Source: Oricola indica (lineage in GTDB: Bacteria > Pseudomonadota > Alphaproteobacteria > Rhizobiales > Rhizobiaceae). Taken from it: 54,437 nt of DNA. The first letter of the stretch is position 1; the number at the start of each line of letters is the position of its first letter. The stretch spans positions 19,214-73,650 of the forward strand of contig NZ_JAINFJ010000014.1 of NCBI RefSeq assembly GCF_019966595.1, read 5' to 3'. This document shows, in pieces, positions 25,421-33,522 of this stretch. The notes beneath the pieces were generated by a model. It saw nothing but the letters and a program-made list of their open reading frames with translations. It was not told the origin of the DNA and searched no databases. A program made the position numbers and the translations under genes.

Positions 25421-27046
25421 ATGACTTTGAACCGTAGATCGCTAATGAAGATCGGGGGCGGCCTCGCCCTTTTGGGCGGCGTCGGATTTCTCGTGTTGAC
25501 GTCTCCCTGGACCTGGTCGGCCGTCCATCCCGCCCGCGATCTCCCCGCGGTGGAGGGCGCCGACCTCGCAAATGGACGCGCCGTCTTCGTCGCTTCGGAT
25601 TGTGCCACCTGCCATGCCACGCCCGGGCAGGAGGAGGATACGATCCTGGGGGGCGGCAAGACGCTCGACACGCAGTTCGGCTTGTTCCACATGCCGAACA
25701 TCTCACCTGACAAGGAACACGGAATCGGCGACTGGACGCTGGCGGAGTTCGACCGCGCGCTGCGCCAGGGTGTCGGGCCGGACGGTTTGTTACCGGACGG
25801 GCAGAACCTCTATCCCGCGTTCCCCTACACGTCCTACCAGCGGCTGACCGGCGAAGACGTCCGCGACCTCTATGCCTACATGATGACATTGTCGCCCGAA
25901 GCCGACGAGGTGCCCGAGCACGAGTTGAAGTTCCCCTTCAATATCCGCCGCGGCGTCGGCGTCTGGCGGCTTGCCTTTCTGGACGGAAAGCCGTTCGAGC
26001 CCGGTCCGGTCCCCGAAGGGGTGGACGAGGCGACCTACCATGAGGGCGCGTATCTGGTCGAAGGCGCGGGCCACTGTGCCGAATGCCATTCGCCGCGCGG
26101 CTTCATGGGGAACGTGATCGCATCGAAGCGCTATGGCGGCGGACCGAATACCGACGGCACCGGCTATTTCCCCAACATCACGCCTGACGAGACCGGAATC
26201 GGTTTCTGGTCCGCGGCGTCGATCGCGAACTATCTGCACACGGGTGTGAACCCGATCGGGCGGACTGCCGATGGGGACATGGCGGAAGTCATCGAGAATA
26301 CGTCGCGGTTGCCCTTCGAAGACGTGCAAGCCATGGCGCTCTATCTCAAGCACGTCCCCGCCGTGGACAAGCCCGCGCCCGGGATGCCTGAGCCGAACTA
26401 TACCGCCGAGCTGGTGATGCTCGATAACGTCATCGCGGCGGCACCCGACCTGCCGACTTCGCCCGCCTCGGACATTGCCCAGGGGGCGCAGGCCACCGTG
26501 ATCGGCACCAAGGATGTCTGGCTTGACGCGGCCGACGTTGACGGCGGCTCTGAAGAGGACGGAAAGCTTCTCGGCGGCGCGCTCGCCACGGTCGCAGCCC
26601 GTGATGGGGACAAGGCCGAACTGCGGCTGAAGGGCTGGCAGATGACCGACGCTCCGTCTGTGGTCTATCAGGCGAAGGGCCAGAGGGTCATGACGGCGGT
26701 TCTCTCGGATGCGGCGATCGAGGCCGTCCAGCGTGGCGAGCCCGAGACCGATGCCGATACGGGCCAGTCCTGGGTCCCGGTCGAAGTCACGCTCTGGTCG
26801 GATGCAACCGATCTGAACGCCGATCGCGATGCGGTGTGGGACTATAGCCAGGACACATACCAGAAGGCTTGTTCCGCATGTCACGTCCTGCCGCAGAAGA
26901 CTCACTTCACGGCGAACCAGTGGATCGGCACGATGAAGGCGATGCGCCGCTTCACCTCCTTCACCGATGATCAGTATCGTCTGATCCTGGCCTATGTGCA
27001 GAACCATTCGAAGGATCTCAACACGAGTGACGGAGCGGTCGAATGA
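25421..27046 (+). CDS. Chimeric triheme c-type cytochrome: AdhB-like diheme module fused to a TorC/DorC C-terminal heme domain
   Basis: Electron donor for the reductase encoded two genes downstream, 541 residues. The N-terminus (RRSLMKIGGG, then a hydrophobic stretch to about residue 30) is an anchor or signal. Heme sites are CATCH (61-65), CAECH (219-223) and CSACH (484-488). Residues 45-315 match the cytochrome subunit of alcohol/gluconate dehydrogenases (NISPDKEHGIGDWTLAEF, YPAFPYTSY, YLVEGAGHCAECH). Residues about 350-535 match the C-terminal monoheme part of TorC (LKGW, VWDYSQDTYQKACSACH, HFTANQWIGT). The NapC/NirT tetraheme half of a normal TorC/DorC is absent. The ATG at 25421 has GGAGG 8 nt upstream. 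It overlaps the chaperone gene by 4 bp. Confidence 0.85.
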   Translation: MTLNRRSLMKIGGGLALLGGVGFLVLTSPWTWSAVHPARDLPAVEGADLANGRAVFVASDCATCHATPGQEEDTILGGGKTLDTQFGLFHMPNISPDKEHGIGDWTLAEFDRALRQGVGPDGLLPDGQNLYPAFPYTSYQRLTGEDVRDLYAYMMTLSPEADEVPEHELKFPFNIRRGVGVWRLAFLDGKPFEPGPVPEGVDEATYHEGAYLVEGAGHCAECHSPRGFMGNVIASKRYGGGPNTDGTGYFPNITPDETGIGFWSAASIANYLHTGVNPIGRTADGDMAEVIENTSRLPFEDVQAMALYLKHVPAVDKPAPGMPEPNYTAELVMLDNVIAAAPDLPTSPASDIAQGAQATVIGTKDVWLDAADVDGGSEEDGKLLGGALATVAARDGDKAELRLKGWQMTDAPSVVYQAKGQRVMTAVLSDAAIEAVQRGEPETDADTGQSWVPVEVTLWSDATDLNADRDAVWDYSQDTYQKACSACHVLPQKTHFTANQWIGTMKAMRRFTSFTDDQYRLILAYVQNHSKDLNTSDGAVE

Positions 27047-27660
27047 ACGCCGCCCTGAAATTCGCACCCGTGGCGGATCGCGACACTGACCCTGATCTCG
27101 CCTTGGTCGCGGACTGGCTCGCCCTCCAGTTTCTGACCGCGCCCGATGCGGCACGCATCGGGGCAGGGCGCTCGACCGAGGGCCAGGCCGCGCTCCGGCA
27201 GATCGGGGTGCTTCTTGACCGCCGGGACGCAGCCGAGGCGCTCTGCCACAAGCTTGCGGACGGCAGCGCGCCCGAAGTGACCGTCGCGCTCCAGCGCCGG
27301 TACACAGCACTTTTCGAAGGCATATTCCGGCAGCGCGGCCTGCCGCCCTATGCCAGTGTCTGGGACGGAACGGGTCGCCTCTACGGGCCCGCAGTCGGCC
27401 GGATGCAGGCGCTTCTTCGCGAGCTGGACCTGCATCTTGACCAGACGTGTTGCGAACCGCCTGACCATATTGCCATCCAGCTTGCCGCATTGGCCGAGGC
27501 CCTGCGGCAGGGCCGGACCGAGCTGGTTCCTGCGCTGCTCGGCGAGCTGCGCTGGGCGGTCCGGTTCGCGGCGTCCCTCACCGCGGCGGATGGCAACGGC
27601 TACTACGCGGCCGTTGCGCAATTGCTGAACGCCTTCGTCGAGAAGGCAGAACAGAATTAA
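27043..27660 (+). CDS. dorD: TorD/DmsD-family molybdoenzyme chaperone
   Basis: Cytosolic chaperone that binds the immature reductase and its Tat signal until the molybdenum cofactor is inserted. It is 205 residues long and all-helical. Recognisable family features are the YTALFEGIFRQRGLPPYASV segment and the EPPDHIAIQLAALAEAL stretch (the E-P-D-H motif), with the C-terminal helix ending LNAFVEKAEQN. It starts in an ATGA overlap with the cytochrome gene and ends 59 bp before the reductase, giving the dorC-dorD-dorA order known from Rhodobacter. Confidence 0.88.
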   Translation: MNAALKFAPVADRDTDPDLALVADWLALQFLTAPDAARIGAGRSTEGQAALRQIGVLLDRRDAAEALCHKLADGSAPEVTVALQRRYTALFEGIFRQRGLPPYASVWDGTGRLYGPAVGRMQALLRELDLHLDQTCCEPPDHIAIQLAALAEALRQGRTELVPALLGELRWAVRFAASLTAADGNGYYAAVAQLLNAFVEKAEQN

Positions 27661-27719
27661 TCGGGCGAGGCGGGCCCGGACCGGGCTCTTGCTTCGGTTT
27701 CGATCTGAAAGGACAGGCT

Positions 27720-30188
27720 ATGACCAATAACTCCTATAAAACACTGGACGGTCCGATGCTTTCCAAGCGGAGCTTTCTCAAGGGATCTGCCGCCGCGCTC
27801 GGCCTTGCCGGCCTGCCGCTCTTTGCACGCGGCGCTGCCGCGCAGAGCGGGACGCAGGGTGTGCTCTCCGGCTGCCACTGGGGGGTCTTCTACGGGATGG
27901 TCGAGGACGGCCGCGCGGTGGAGTTCAAGCCGTGGGAGGAAGACCCTCATCCGTCGCCGCAGCTTCCCGGCGTGATGGACTCGCTCTATTCGGAATCGCG
28001 CATCCGCTACCCCATGGTGCGGCGCGCCTGGCTCGAACAGGGTCCCGGCGCCGATCCGGATGGCCGCGGCTCGGGCGATTTCGTCCGGGTGAGCTGGGAG
28101 AAGGCAATCGAACTCGTCGCGAACGAGATCGTGCGGGTGCGTGAGACCTATGGACAACAGGCGCTTTATGCCGGCTCCTACGGCTGGAAGAGCCCCGGCA
28201 AGATCCACAATTGCCAGACCCTGCTTCGCCGGATGCTGAACCTCACCGGCAGCTACACCAACAGCTCCGGCGACTATTCCACCGGCGCGGCGCAGGTGAT
28301 CTTGCCCTATGTCTCGGGCTCGCTCGAGGTCTACGAGCAGTGCACGACCTGGAACAATCTCGCGGAAAACTGCGAGCTGATGGTGTTCTGGGGCTGCAAT
28401 CCGCTCAACAATTCGCAGATTTCCTGGCAGGTTGCCGATCATGGCGCCTGGCCCGGTATCGCGCGCATGAAGGAAGCCGGCACGCCGGTCCTCTGCATCG
28501 ACCCGGTCCGCACCGAAACCTGCGAGGCGCTGAACGGAGAGTGGATCGCGCCGCGTCCCCAGACCGATGTCGCGATGATGCTGGGCATCGCCCATACGCT
28601 CTACGAAGAGGGGCTTCACGACCAGGCGTTTCTCGACCGCTACACGGCGGGCTTCGACAAATTCCTGCCCTACCTTCTCGGCCAGAGCGACGGCACGCCC
28701 AAGACGGCGGACTGGGCGGCCGAAATCTGCGGCCTTCCGGCGGACACGCTGCGCGATCTGGCACGGCGTTTCGCCAGCAAGCGCACGATGCTCGCGCTCG
28801 GCTATTCGACACAGCGCCAGCACCATGGCGAGCAGGTCCACTGGATGCTCATCACGCTGGCCGCGATGCTGGGGCAGATCGGCCTGCCGGGTGGCGGCTA
28901 CGGGCTGAGCTACCACTATTCCTCGGGCGGCTCGCCCACCCATACCACGCCGATCCTGAAGGCCGTCGACGATGCCTCGGGGCAGACGACCGAGGGCGCG
29001 GCATGGCTGGCGGGGGGCGGTGCGGTCTCGATCCCCGTCTCGCGCTTCGTCGAGACGCTGCTCAACCCCGGCAAGACGATGCAGTTCAACGGGCACGAGA
29101 TCGAGCTGCCGCTCATCAAGATGGCCTATTGGGTTGGCGGCAACCCGTTCTCGCACCAGCAGGACCGCAATGAGATGCTGCGTGCCTGGCGCGAGCTGGA
29201 CACCTTCATCGTGCATGATGTGCAATGGACCGCCTCGGCGCGTCATGCCGACATCGTGCTGCCGGCAACGACCTCCTATGAGCGCAACGACATCGAGCAG
29301 GTCGGTGACTACGCCCTCAGCCACATCGTTCCGATGAAGAAGATCGTGGAGCCCGTCTTCGAGGCGCGCAGCGATTTCGACATCTTCGCCGACATCGCCG
29401 AAAAGCTCGGCCAGGGCTATGCCTACACCCAGGGGCTGACCGAAATGGACTGGGTCCGCAAGATCTACGAGGCGGCCAAGATCGAATCCCGCGCCAAGGG
29501 CATGGAGATGCCGGTCTTCGATGTCTTCTGGGACAGCAACAAGCCGCTCGCCTTCCCCGTGACGGAGGCTCAGGAGGACTTTGTCCGCCATGCCGACTTC
29601 CGTGAAGATCCGTTGCTGAATGCGCTTGGCACGGCGTCGGGCAAGTTCGAGCTCTACTCCGTGGCCATCGAGAGATACGGCTATGACGATTGTCCGCCGC
29701 ATGCGACCTGGATGGAGCCGATCGAACGCCTTGGCGGTCCGACCACGAAGTACCCGCTTCACCTGGCGGCGAACCATCCGCAGATGCGGCTCCACTCGCA
29801 GCTCTGCGGCACCGTCAACCGCGAAACCTATCAGATCGCGGAGCGCGAGCCATGCTGGATGAACCCCGCGGATGCGGAGCAGCGCGGCCTGTCCGATGGT
29901 GACGTGGTGCGGGTTTTCAACGACCGCGGCCAAATGCTTGCCGGCCTGAAGATTACCGACGAGATCATGCCAGGGGTCGTTCGCATCAACGAGGGCGGCT
30001 GGTTCGATCCAGAGAATCCGCGCGAGATCGGCAGTCTCTGTGTCTATGGTGACGTCAACATCCTGACGACCGGTGTCGCCACCTCGAAACTGGCGCAGGG
30101 TAATTGCGGTCATACCGGCGTGGCGGAAGTTGAGCTCTTCGAAGGCCCGCTGCCGGAGGTGACGGTCTTCAGCCAGCCGTCGGCCTGA
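27720..30188 (+). CDS. dorA: Periplasmic DMSO/TMAO reductase catalytic subunit (molybdopterin, DorA type)
   Basis: Bis-MGD molybdoenzyme of 822 residues that reduces dimethyl sulfoxide or trimethylamine N-oxide as a respiratory acceptor. The Tat signal is SKRSFLKGSAAALGLAGLP, ending AAAQ near 42. No N-terminal Fe-S cysteine motif follows, as in the single-subunit DorA/TorA group. Y154 and W156 in AGSYGWKSPG correspond to the active-site Tyr/Trp of Rhodobacter DMSO reductase; from memory, the Tyr is missing in TMAO-specific TorA. The molybdenum-ligand serine is S187 in SSGDYSTGAAQ. GGA lies 6 nt before the ATG. Similarity to DorA seems to run end to end. It takes electrons from the chimeric cytochrome encoded upstream. 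Confidence 0.92.
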   Translation: MTNNSYKTLDGPMLSKRSFLKGSAAALGLAGLPLFARGAAAQSGTQGVLSGCHWGVFYGMVEDGRAVEFKPWEEDPHPSPQLPGVMDSLYSESRIRYPMVRRAWLEQGPGADPDGRGSGDFVRVSWEKAIELVANEIVRVRETYGQQALYAGSYGWKSPGKIHNCQTLLRRMLNLTGSYTNSSGDYSTGAAQVILPYVSGSLEVYEQCTTWNNLAENCELMVFWGCNPLNNSQISWQVADHGAWPGIARMKEAGTPVLCIDPVRTETCEALNGEWIAPRPQTDVAMMLGIAHTLYEEGLHDQAFLDRYTAGFDKFLPYLLGQSDGTPKTADWAAEICGLPADTLRDLARRFASKRTMLALGYSTQRQHHGEQVHWMLITLAAMLGQIGLPGGGYGLSYHYSSGGSPTHTTPILKAVDDASGQTTEGAAWLAGGGAVSIPVSRFVETLLNPGKTMQFNGHEIELPLIKMAYWVGGNPFSHQQDRNEMLRAWRELDTFIVHDVQWTASARHADIVLPATTSYERNDIEQVGDYALSHIVPMKKIVEPVFEARSDFDIFADIAEKLGQGYAYTQGLTEMDWVRKIYEAAKIESRAKGMEMPVFDVFWDSNKPLAFPVTEAQEDFVRHADFREDPLLNALGTASGKFELYSVAIERYGYDDCPPHATWMEPIERLGGPTTKYPLHLAANHPQMRLHSQLCGTVNRETYQIAEREPCWMNPADAEQRGLSDGDVVRVFNDRGQMLAGLKITDEIMPGVVRINEGGWFDPENPREIGSLCVYGDVNILTTGVATSKLAQGNCGHTGVAEVELFEGPLPEVTVFSQPSA

Positions 30189-30213
30189 CCTTACGTGCCA
30201 TGACCAGGCTTCC

Positions 30214-30246
30214 GGGCCGCCACCCAGCAATTGGGGCGGGCGGCCC
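30214..30246 (+). terminator. Hairpin after dorA
   Basis: GGGCCGCC (30214-30221) pairs with GGCGGCCC (30239-30246) across a 17-base loop. There is no T-run, so processing or mRNA protection is as likely as termination. Confidence 0.4.
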
Positions 30247-30285
30247 CGAGGCAGGTGCCGGGCGTTGCAGCTGGGGGAAATGATC

Positions 30286-30804
30286 GTGAAACTTGGCTAT
30301 GTGATGATGGAAGGGCGCGGTGCCGCAGGTCTGATCCTGGGGGGCGTCGCAGACCGGTTGCGCAATGAAGGGATCCGGCCCTCGGGCGTTGTTCAGGCAG
30401 CCCCTGTCGGACCCGGTCAACATCCCTGCGAGACCGCCCTGCGCGTCCTGCCGGACGGTCCGCTCCTTGTCATAAACCAGAACCTGGGTCCCGGCTCGCG
30501 CGGGTGCAGGCTGGATGCGGGCGCACTCGAACAGGCGGTCGCCGAGGTTTCGGCGCGTTTCGCCGGTGCCGATGTCCTGATCATCAACAAGTTCGGCAAG
30601 CAGGAAGGCGCCGGGCGCGGCTTCTGCAGCCTGATTGTCGAAGCGCTCGATCGGGATATTCCCGTGGTTGTCGGCGTGAACGGCCTGAACCTTCCGGACT
30701 TCCTGGCCTTTGCCGGCGATTTGGCGGAACAGCTTGCCCCGGAGGAGTCCGGTATAATCCGATGGCTCCGCGAGGATCGTATGGCATTGGTCAGTTCAGG
30801 CTGA
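30286..30804 (+). CDS. DUF2478-family protein
   Basis: A 172-residue soluble protein whose family is usually found near molybdenum-cofactor or molybdate genes; its biochemical role is not known to me. Visible features are LGYVMMEGRGAAGLIL at the N-terminus (possibly a degenerate nucleotide-binding loop), QNLGPGSRGCRLD, then IINKFGKQEGAGRGFCSLI and VVVGVNGLNLPDFLAFAGDL. Upstream starts exist (TTG 30265, ATG 30280), but GTG at 30286 has GGGGGA at ideal spacing and matches family N-termini. It lies 97 bp after dorA and is probably cotranscribed, so a role in loading or storing the molybdenum cofactor for DorA is inferred. Confidence 0.75.
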   Translation: MKLGYVMMEGRGAAGLILGGVADRLRNEGIRPSGVVQAAPVGPGQHPCETALRVLPDGPLLVINQNLGPGSRGCRLDAGALEQAVAEVSARFAGADVLIINKFGKQEGAGRGFCSLIVEALDRDIPVVVGVNGLNLPDFLAFAGDLAEQLAPEESGIIRWLREDRMALVSSG

Positions 30805-31133
30805 TCCCTCCTGGCAGCCCCTTCTCTCGCAGGGCTTGGCGGAACCTTAGCCGCGGTCCGCGAGCAACCAGAGCCAGACTCAGGATCACGAGCTTGCGAT
30901 TTGAGGGCAGCTTAGGGCCAGAAGCGGACTATTCGCTGTAATATCCGCACCTGAACTCATTGAAGTTGGGATGTAATTGCGCGGCGGCGCCGGCCATTCG
31001 GGATCGCGTCCCCGTCCACACATGCCTTGGGCAAGCAATCGCCGGACTTCGCTCGATTCAGGCGCGGTTTGCCGGCCTCAAACCGGCATCAGTGAATTCT
31101 CACGAGACACATTTGCCACGCTCGCTCGGCCGC
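30805..31133. other. 329-bp intergenic region, no gene seen
   Basis: Lies between the DUF2478 gene and the convergent RpiR gene. I see no convincing coding frame. It contains a CCAGAAGCGGACTATTCGC segment at about 30918-30936, resembling dispersed intergenic sequence found in Rhizobiales. A nested hairpin around TGCCGG/CCGGCA near 31070-31090 could terminate one of the converging transcripts. Confidence 0.4.
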
Positions 31134-31976
31134 TCAGTCGAGCTCGTCTTGTGCGGTCGCCGTAATCAGCGTCTGGACGAGTGCTATTGCGGCGGAGATC
31201 GGTTGCAGGTGGCTTTTCGATTCTGAGCCGACAAGAAGAGTCGTCTCCGCATGCCGCGCCAGCGGGCTTTCTGCGGTGTCGGTGATTGTCAGGATACGGC
31301 GACCAACGACGTCGGCATCCATCACGACTTCCACAACGGGCACCGAATAGGGCGGAAACGCGATCGCGACCAGCAGGTCCTCACGCGATATCGTCGCGAT
31401 CTGGGGCCCGGCCATCCCGCCTGAAAAGTCGAGCATCGAGCAGGCCCGTTCGGCGCGCAGCAGGCCATAATGAAGGTACTCCGCGATCGGGCTCGAGCGC
31501 CGCAGCCCGGCGATATAGACATGCCGGGCGGATCTCATCATCCGGATCGCCGTCGCGAGGTCGCCCAGGTCGCAGGTTTCCGACAAATGCTTGAGCGCCT
31601 CCATATGCGCGGCGACGGAGGCGTCGAGCAGCGCCTTCGCATCGGGCGGCGGCATCTTCGCGCTGTCCTCCAGCACCTGTCCGCGCACGCCGGCCTGCCC
31701 TTCGATCAGGCGCTGGCGAAAGACCCGCTGAAACTCCGAAAAACCCTTGTAGCCGAATTCCTTGGCGAAGCGGATCAGGGTCGAGGGCTGGATCTCCAGC
31801 TCGTCGGCGATCACCTGGGTCGTGTTGAGGGCGAAGCTGTTCGGTTCCTCCAGCGAGGCGCGCGCGATGCGTTGAAGATGCGGGCTCAGCGTCGGGAAAC
31901 GGTCCCGGACCCGCTGGCGCAATCCGTCGAATGTCTCGGGCGCCGCAGGCCCGTTCGCGAAACTTTTTTCGTTCAT
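31134..31976 (-). CDS. RpiR/MurR-family transcriptional regulator
   Basis: A 280-residue sugar-responsive regulator. The N-terminal RpiR-type helix-turn-helix contains NTTQVIADELEIQPSTLIRF and GYKGFSEFQRVFRQRL. The C-terminal SIS domain, which binds phosphosugars in known members, includes RSARHVYIAGLRRSSPIAEY and later RRILTITDTAESPLA. Frames open upstream to 32069, but the long N-terminal extension would cross the operator. The ATG at 31976 (MNEKSFANGPAAPETF) best fits the family; 31997 is possible. It diverges from the Liv-type ABC operon and probably controls it together with the catabolic genes that follow. Confidence 0.87.
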   Translation of the reverse strand: MNEKSFANGPAAPETFDGLRQRVRDRFPTLSPHLQRIARASLEEPNSFALNTTQVIADELEIQPSTLIRFAKEFGYKGFSEFQRVFRQRLIEGQAGVRGQVLEDSAKMPPPDAKALLDASVAAHMEALKHLSETCDLGDLATAIRMMRSARHVYIAGLRRSSPIAEYLHYGLLRAERACSMLDFSGGMAGPQIATISREDLLVAIAFPPYSVPVVEVVMDADVVGRRILTITDTAESPLARHAETTLLVGSESKSHLQPISAAIALVQTLITATAQDELD

Positions 31977-32007
31977 TCCGAGTGGTATAGCACGCATTCG
32001 ATGTTTG

Positions 32008-32028
32008 TGAATGAATTTTTCATTGACA
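32008..32028 (+). promoter_or_regulatory. Palindromic operator overlapping a -35 box upstream of the Liv-type operon
   Basis: TGAATGAA (32008-32015) and TTCATTGA (32019-32026) form an inverted repeat with 7 of 8 bases matched, resembling the A/T-centred TGAA-N-TTCA sites used by RpiR proteins. The right arm overlaps TTGACA at 32023-32028, a perfect -35 hexamer reading toward the ABC operon. No good -10 follows at 17 bp. Repressor binding here would block the promoter. Confidence 0.5.
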
Positions 32029-32139
32029 TGGATTGAATAAATTTTCACACTAATTGATACGGCGTTCAATTGGCCCGCGGGAGGGGTGTCGCGCCGGTTA
32101 TGGCCCGCCAGAGGCGGGTCTGCTCAAGGGAGGAAATCG

Positions 32140-33435
32140 ATGTCCAATAAGAAATTCTCAAGGCGAAGCCTGCTGACCGGCGCGACAGCGGCTGTCGGCG
32201 GAGTCGCCGCGTTTGCGGGTCCGTGGAAACACAATCGCGCCTATGCACAGGCGTCCGACAAGCCGATCAGGATCGGCATCACGTCCGATGCGAGCGGCCA
32301 GTACGCAAACTCCGGCGCATCCGACCGGCGCGGCATGCTGATGGCCATCGACGAGGCCAACGCCAAGGGCGGCGTGCTCGGTCGCAAGATCGAGTTCCAG
32401 CATCTCGACACCGAGACCACCGCCGCGACGGGAAGCCGTGTCGCCGAGCGATTGATCACCCGCGAGGAGTGCGGGTTCCTTGTCGGAGCGGTCAGCTCCG
32501 GCGTCGCCAACGCGATCAGCCAGGTGGCCCAGCGCTACGGCGTGATCTACCTGAACACCAACTCGTCCTCGCCGACCGAAAGCGGGCAGAATTGCCATCG
32601 CGTCAAGTTCGTCTGGGACGGCAACGGCACCAACTTCGCCAAGGCAGCGGTCAAGAACTCCATCGACGCCTATGGCAAGAAGTGGATGCTGCTCACCAAT
32701 GACTATGGCTGGGGCCATGACACCGCAGCCGCGACGAAGAAGCTGCTGGATCAGTATGGCGGCGAGGTGGTCGAGGAGATTCTGGTGCCGCAGGGTACCC
32801 GCGATTTCAGCGCCGCGCTCCTGAAAATCCAGCAAGCCAATCCCGACGTGGTCGCCGCGGCTGTCGGTGGCGACGACCAGGTTGCCATGCGCCAGCAGGT
32901 CGCCCAGCTCGGGATGGGCTCCAAGCCTGCCTGGATCAATAACCAGCAGGACTGGCCGGACGTCTACGGCCTGCCGGTGGACAATCTTTTCGGTGTCTTC
33001 GGCACGACCTGGTATTACGGGCTCGATCTGCCCGGCGTGAAGGAGTTCGTCGAGCGCTACCAGGCGGCCTATCCGGATACGGCGATGCGGGTTCCGGGCA
33101 ATGTCTTCTACAACGGCTATATGGCGACCCGCGAACTGCTCGCCGCCATCGAGAGGGCCGACAGCACCAACAATATCGCGGTCATCAAGCAGCTTGAGGG
33201 GCACAAGATGTCCGCCGAGAGCCGCATGCAGCATCACGATGCCTGGATCGACCCCGATACGCACCAGGTGCAGCAGACGGTCTATCTGGCGACCGCGAAC
33301 ACCGAGATGGGCGACAACAAGGACGACATGTTCAAGGTCCTCACCCAGTCGGCCCCGGAGGAGGTACGCGACGAGGGTGCTGCCGCTGCCTGCAAGCTGG
33401 AAAGCTACGACGAGACGCCAAGCTTCGACGCCTGA
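32140..33435 (+). CDS. Liv-type (HAAT) ABC transporter substrate-binding protein
   Basis: Periplasmic binding protein of 431 residues, type I fold (LivJ-like). A twin-arginine-like signal, SRRSLLTGATAAVGGVAAFA, ends at AYAQA. The mature start is PIRIGITSDASGQYANSG, a family hallmark. The hinge and ligand regions include LVGAVSSGVANAISQ and YLNTNSSSP. The ATG at 32140 has AAGGGAGGAAA upstream. Although related proteins bind branched-chain amino acids, the RpiR regulator and downstream sugar-acid enzymes suggest a polyol, sugar or sugar-acid ligand. Confidence 0.9.
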   Translation: MSNKKFSRRSLLTGATAAVGGVAAFAGPWKHNRAYAQASDKPIRIGITSDASGQYANSGASDRRGMLMAIDEANAKGGVLGRKIEFQHLDTETTAATGSRVAERLITREECGFLVGAVSSGVANAISQVAQRYGVIYLNTNSSSPTESGQNCHRVKFVWDGNGTNFAKAAVKNSIDAYGKKWMLLTNDYGWGHDTAAATKKLLDQYGGEVVEEILVPQGTRDFSAALLKIQQANPDVVAAAVGGDDQVAMRQQVAQLGMGSKPAWINNQQDWPDVYGLPVDNLFGVFGTTWYYGLDLPGVKEFVERYQAAYPDTAMRVPGNVFYNGYMATRELLAAIERADSTNNIAVIKQLEGHKMSAESRMQHHDAWIDPDTHQVQQTVYLATANTEMGDNKDDMFKVLTQSAPEEVRDEGAAAACKLESYDETPSFDA

Positions 33436-33456
33436 GGCTTGGTGAAGAATGGTGGG

Positions 33457-33476
33457 CCGGCCCCTCCCGGGGCCGG
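33457..33476 (+). other. Intercistronic hairpin after the binding-protein gene
   Basis: CCGGCCCC (33457-33464) pairs perfectly with GGGGCCGG (33469-33476) around a TCCC loop, with no T-run. It lies 21 bp after the binding-protein stop and probably stabilises the upstream mRNA or limits readthrough into livH. Confidence 0.55.
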
Positions 33477-33522
33477 TCGCGGCAACCCGACCACCGCTCT
33501 CCGGAGCGCCTGGGAATAACGC

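Noticed and set aside
27657-30230. 857-codon minus-strand open frame opposite dorA
   Set aside because: It is longer than DorA itself but has no domain signature, and the plus strand encodes a complete Tat-dependent reductase.
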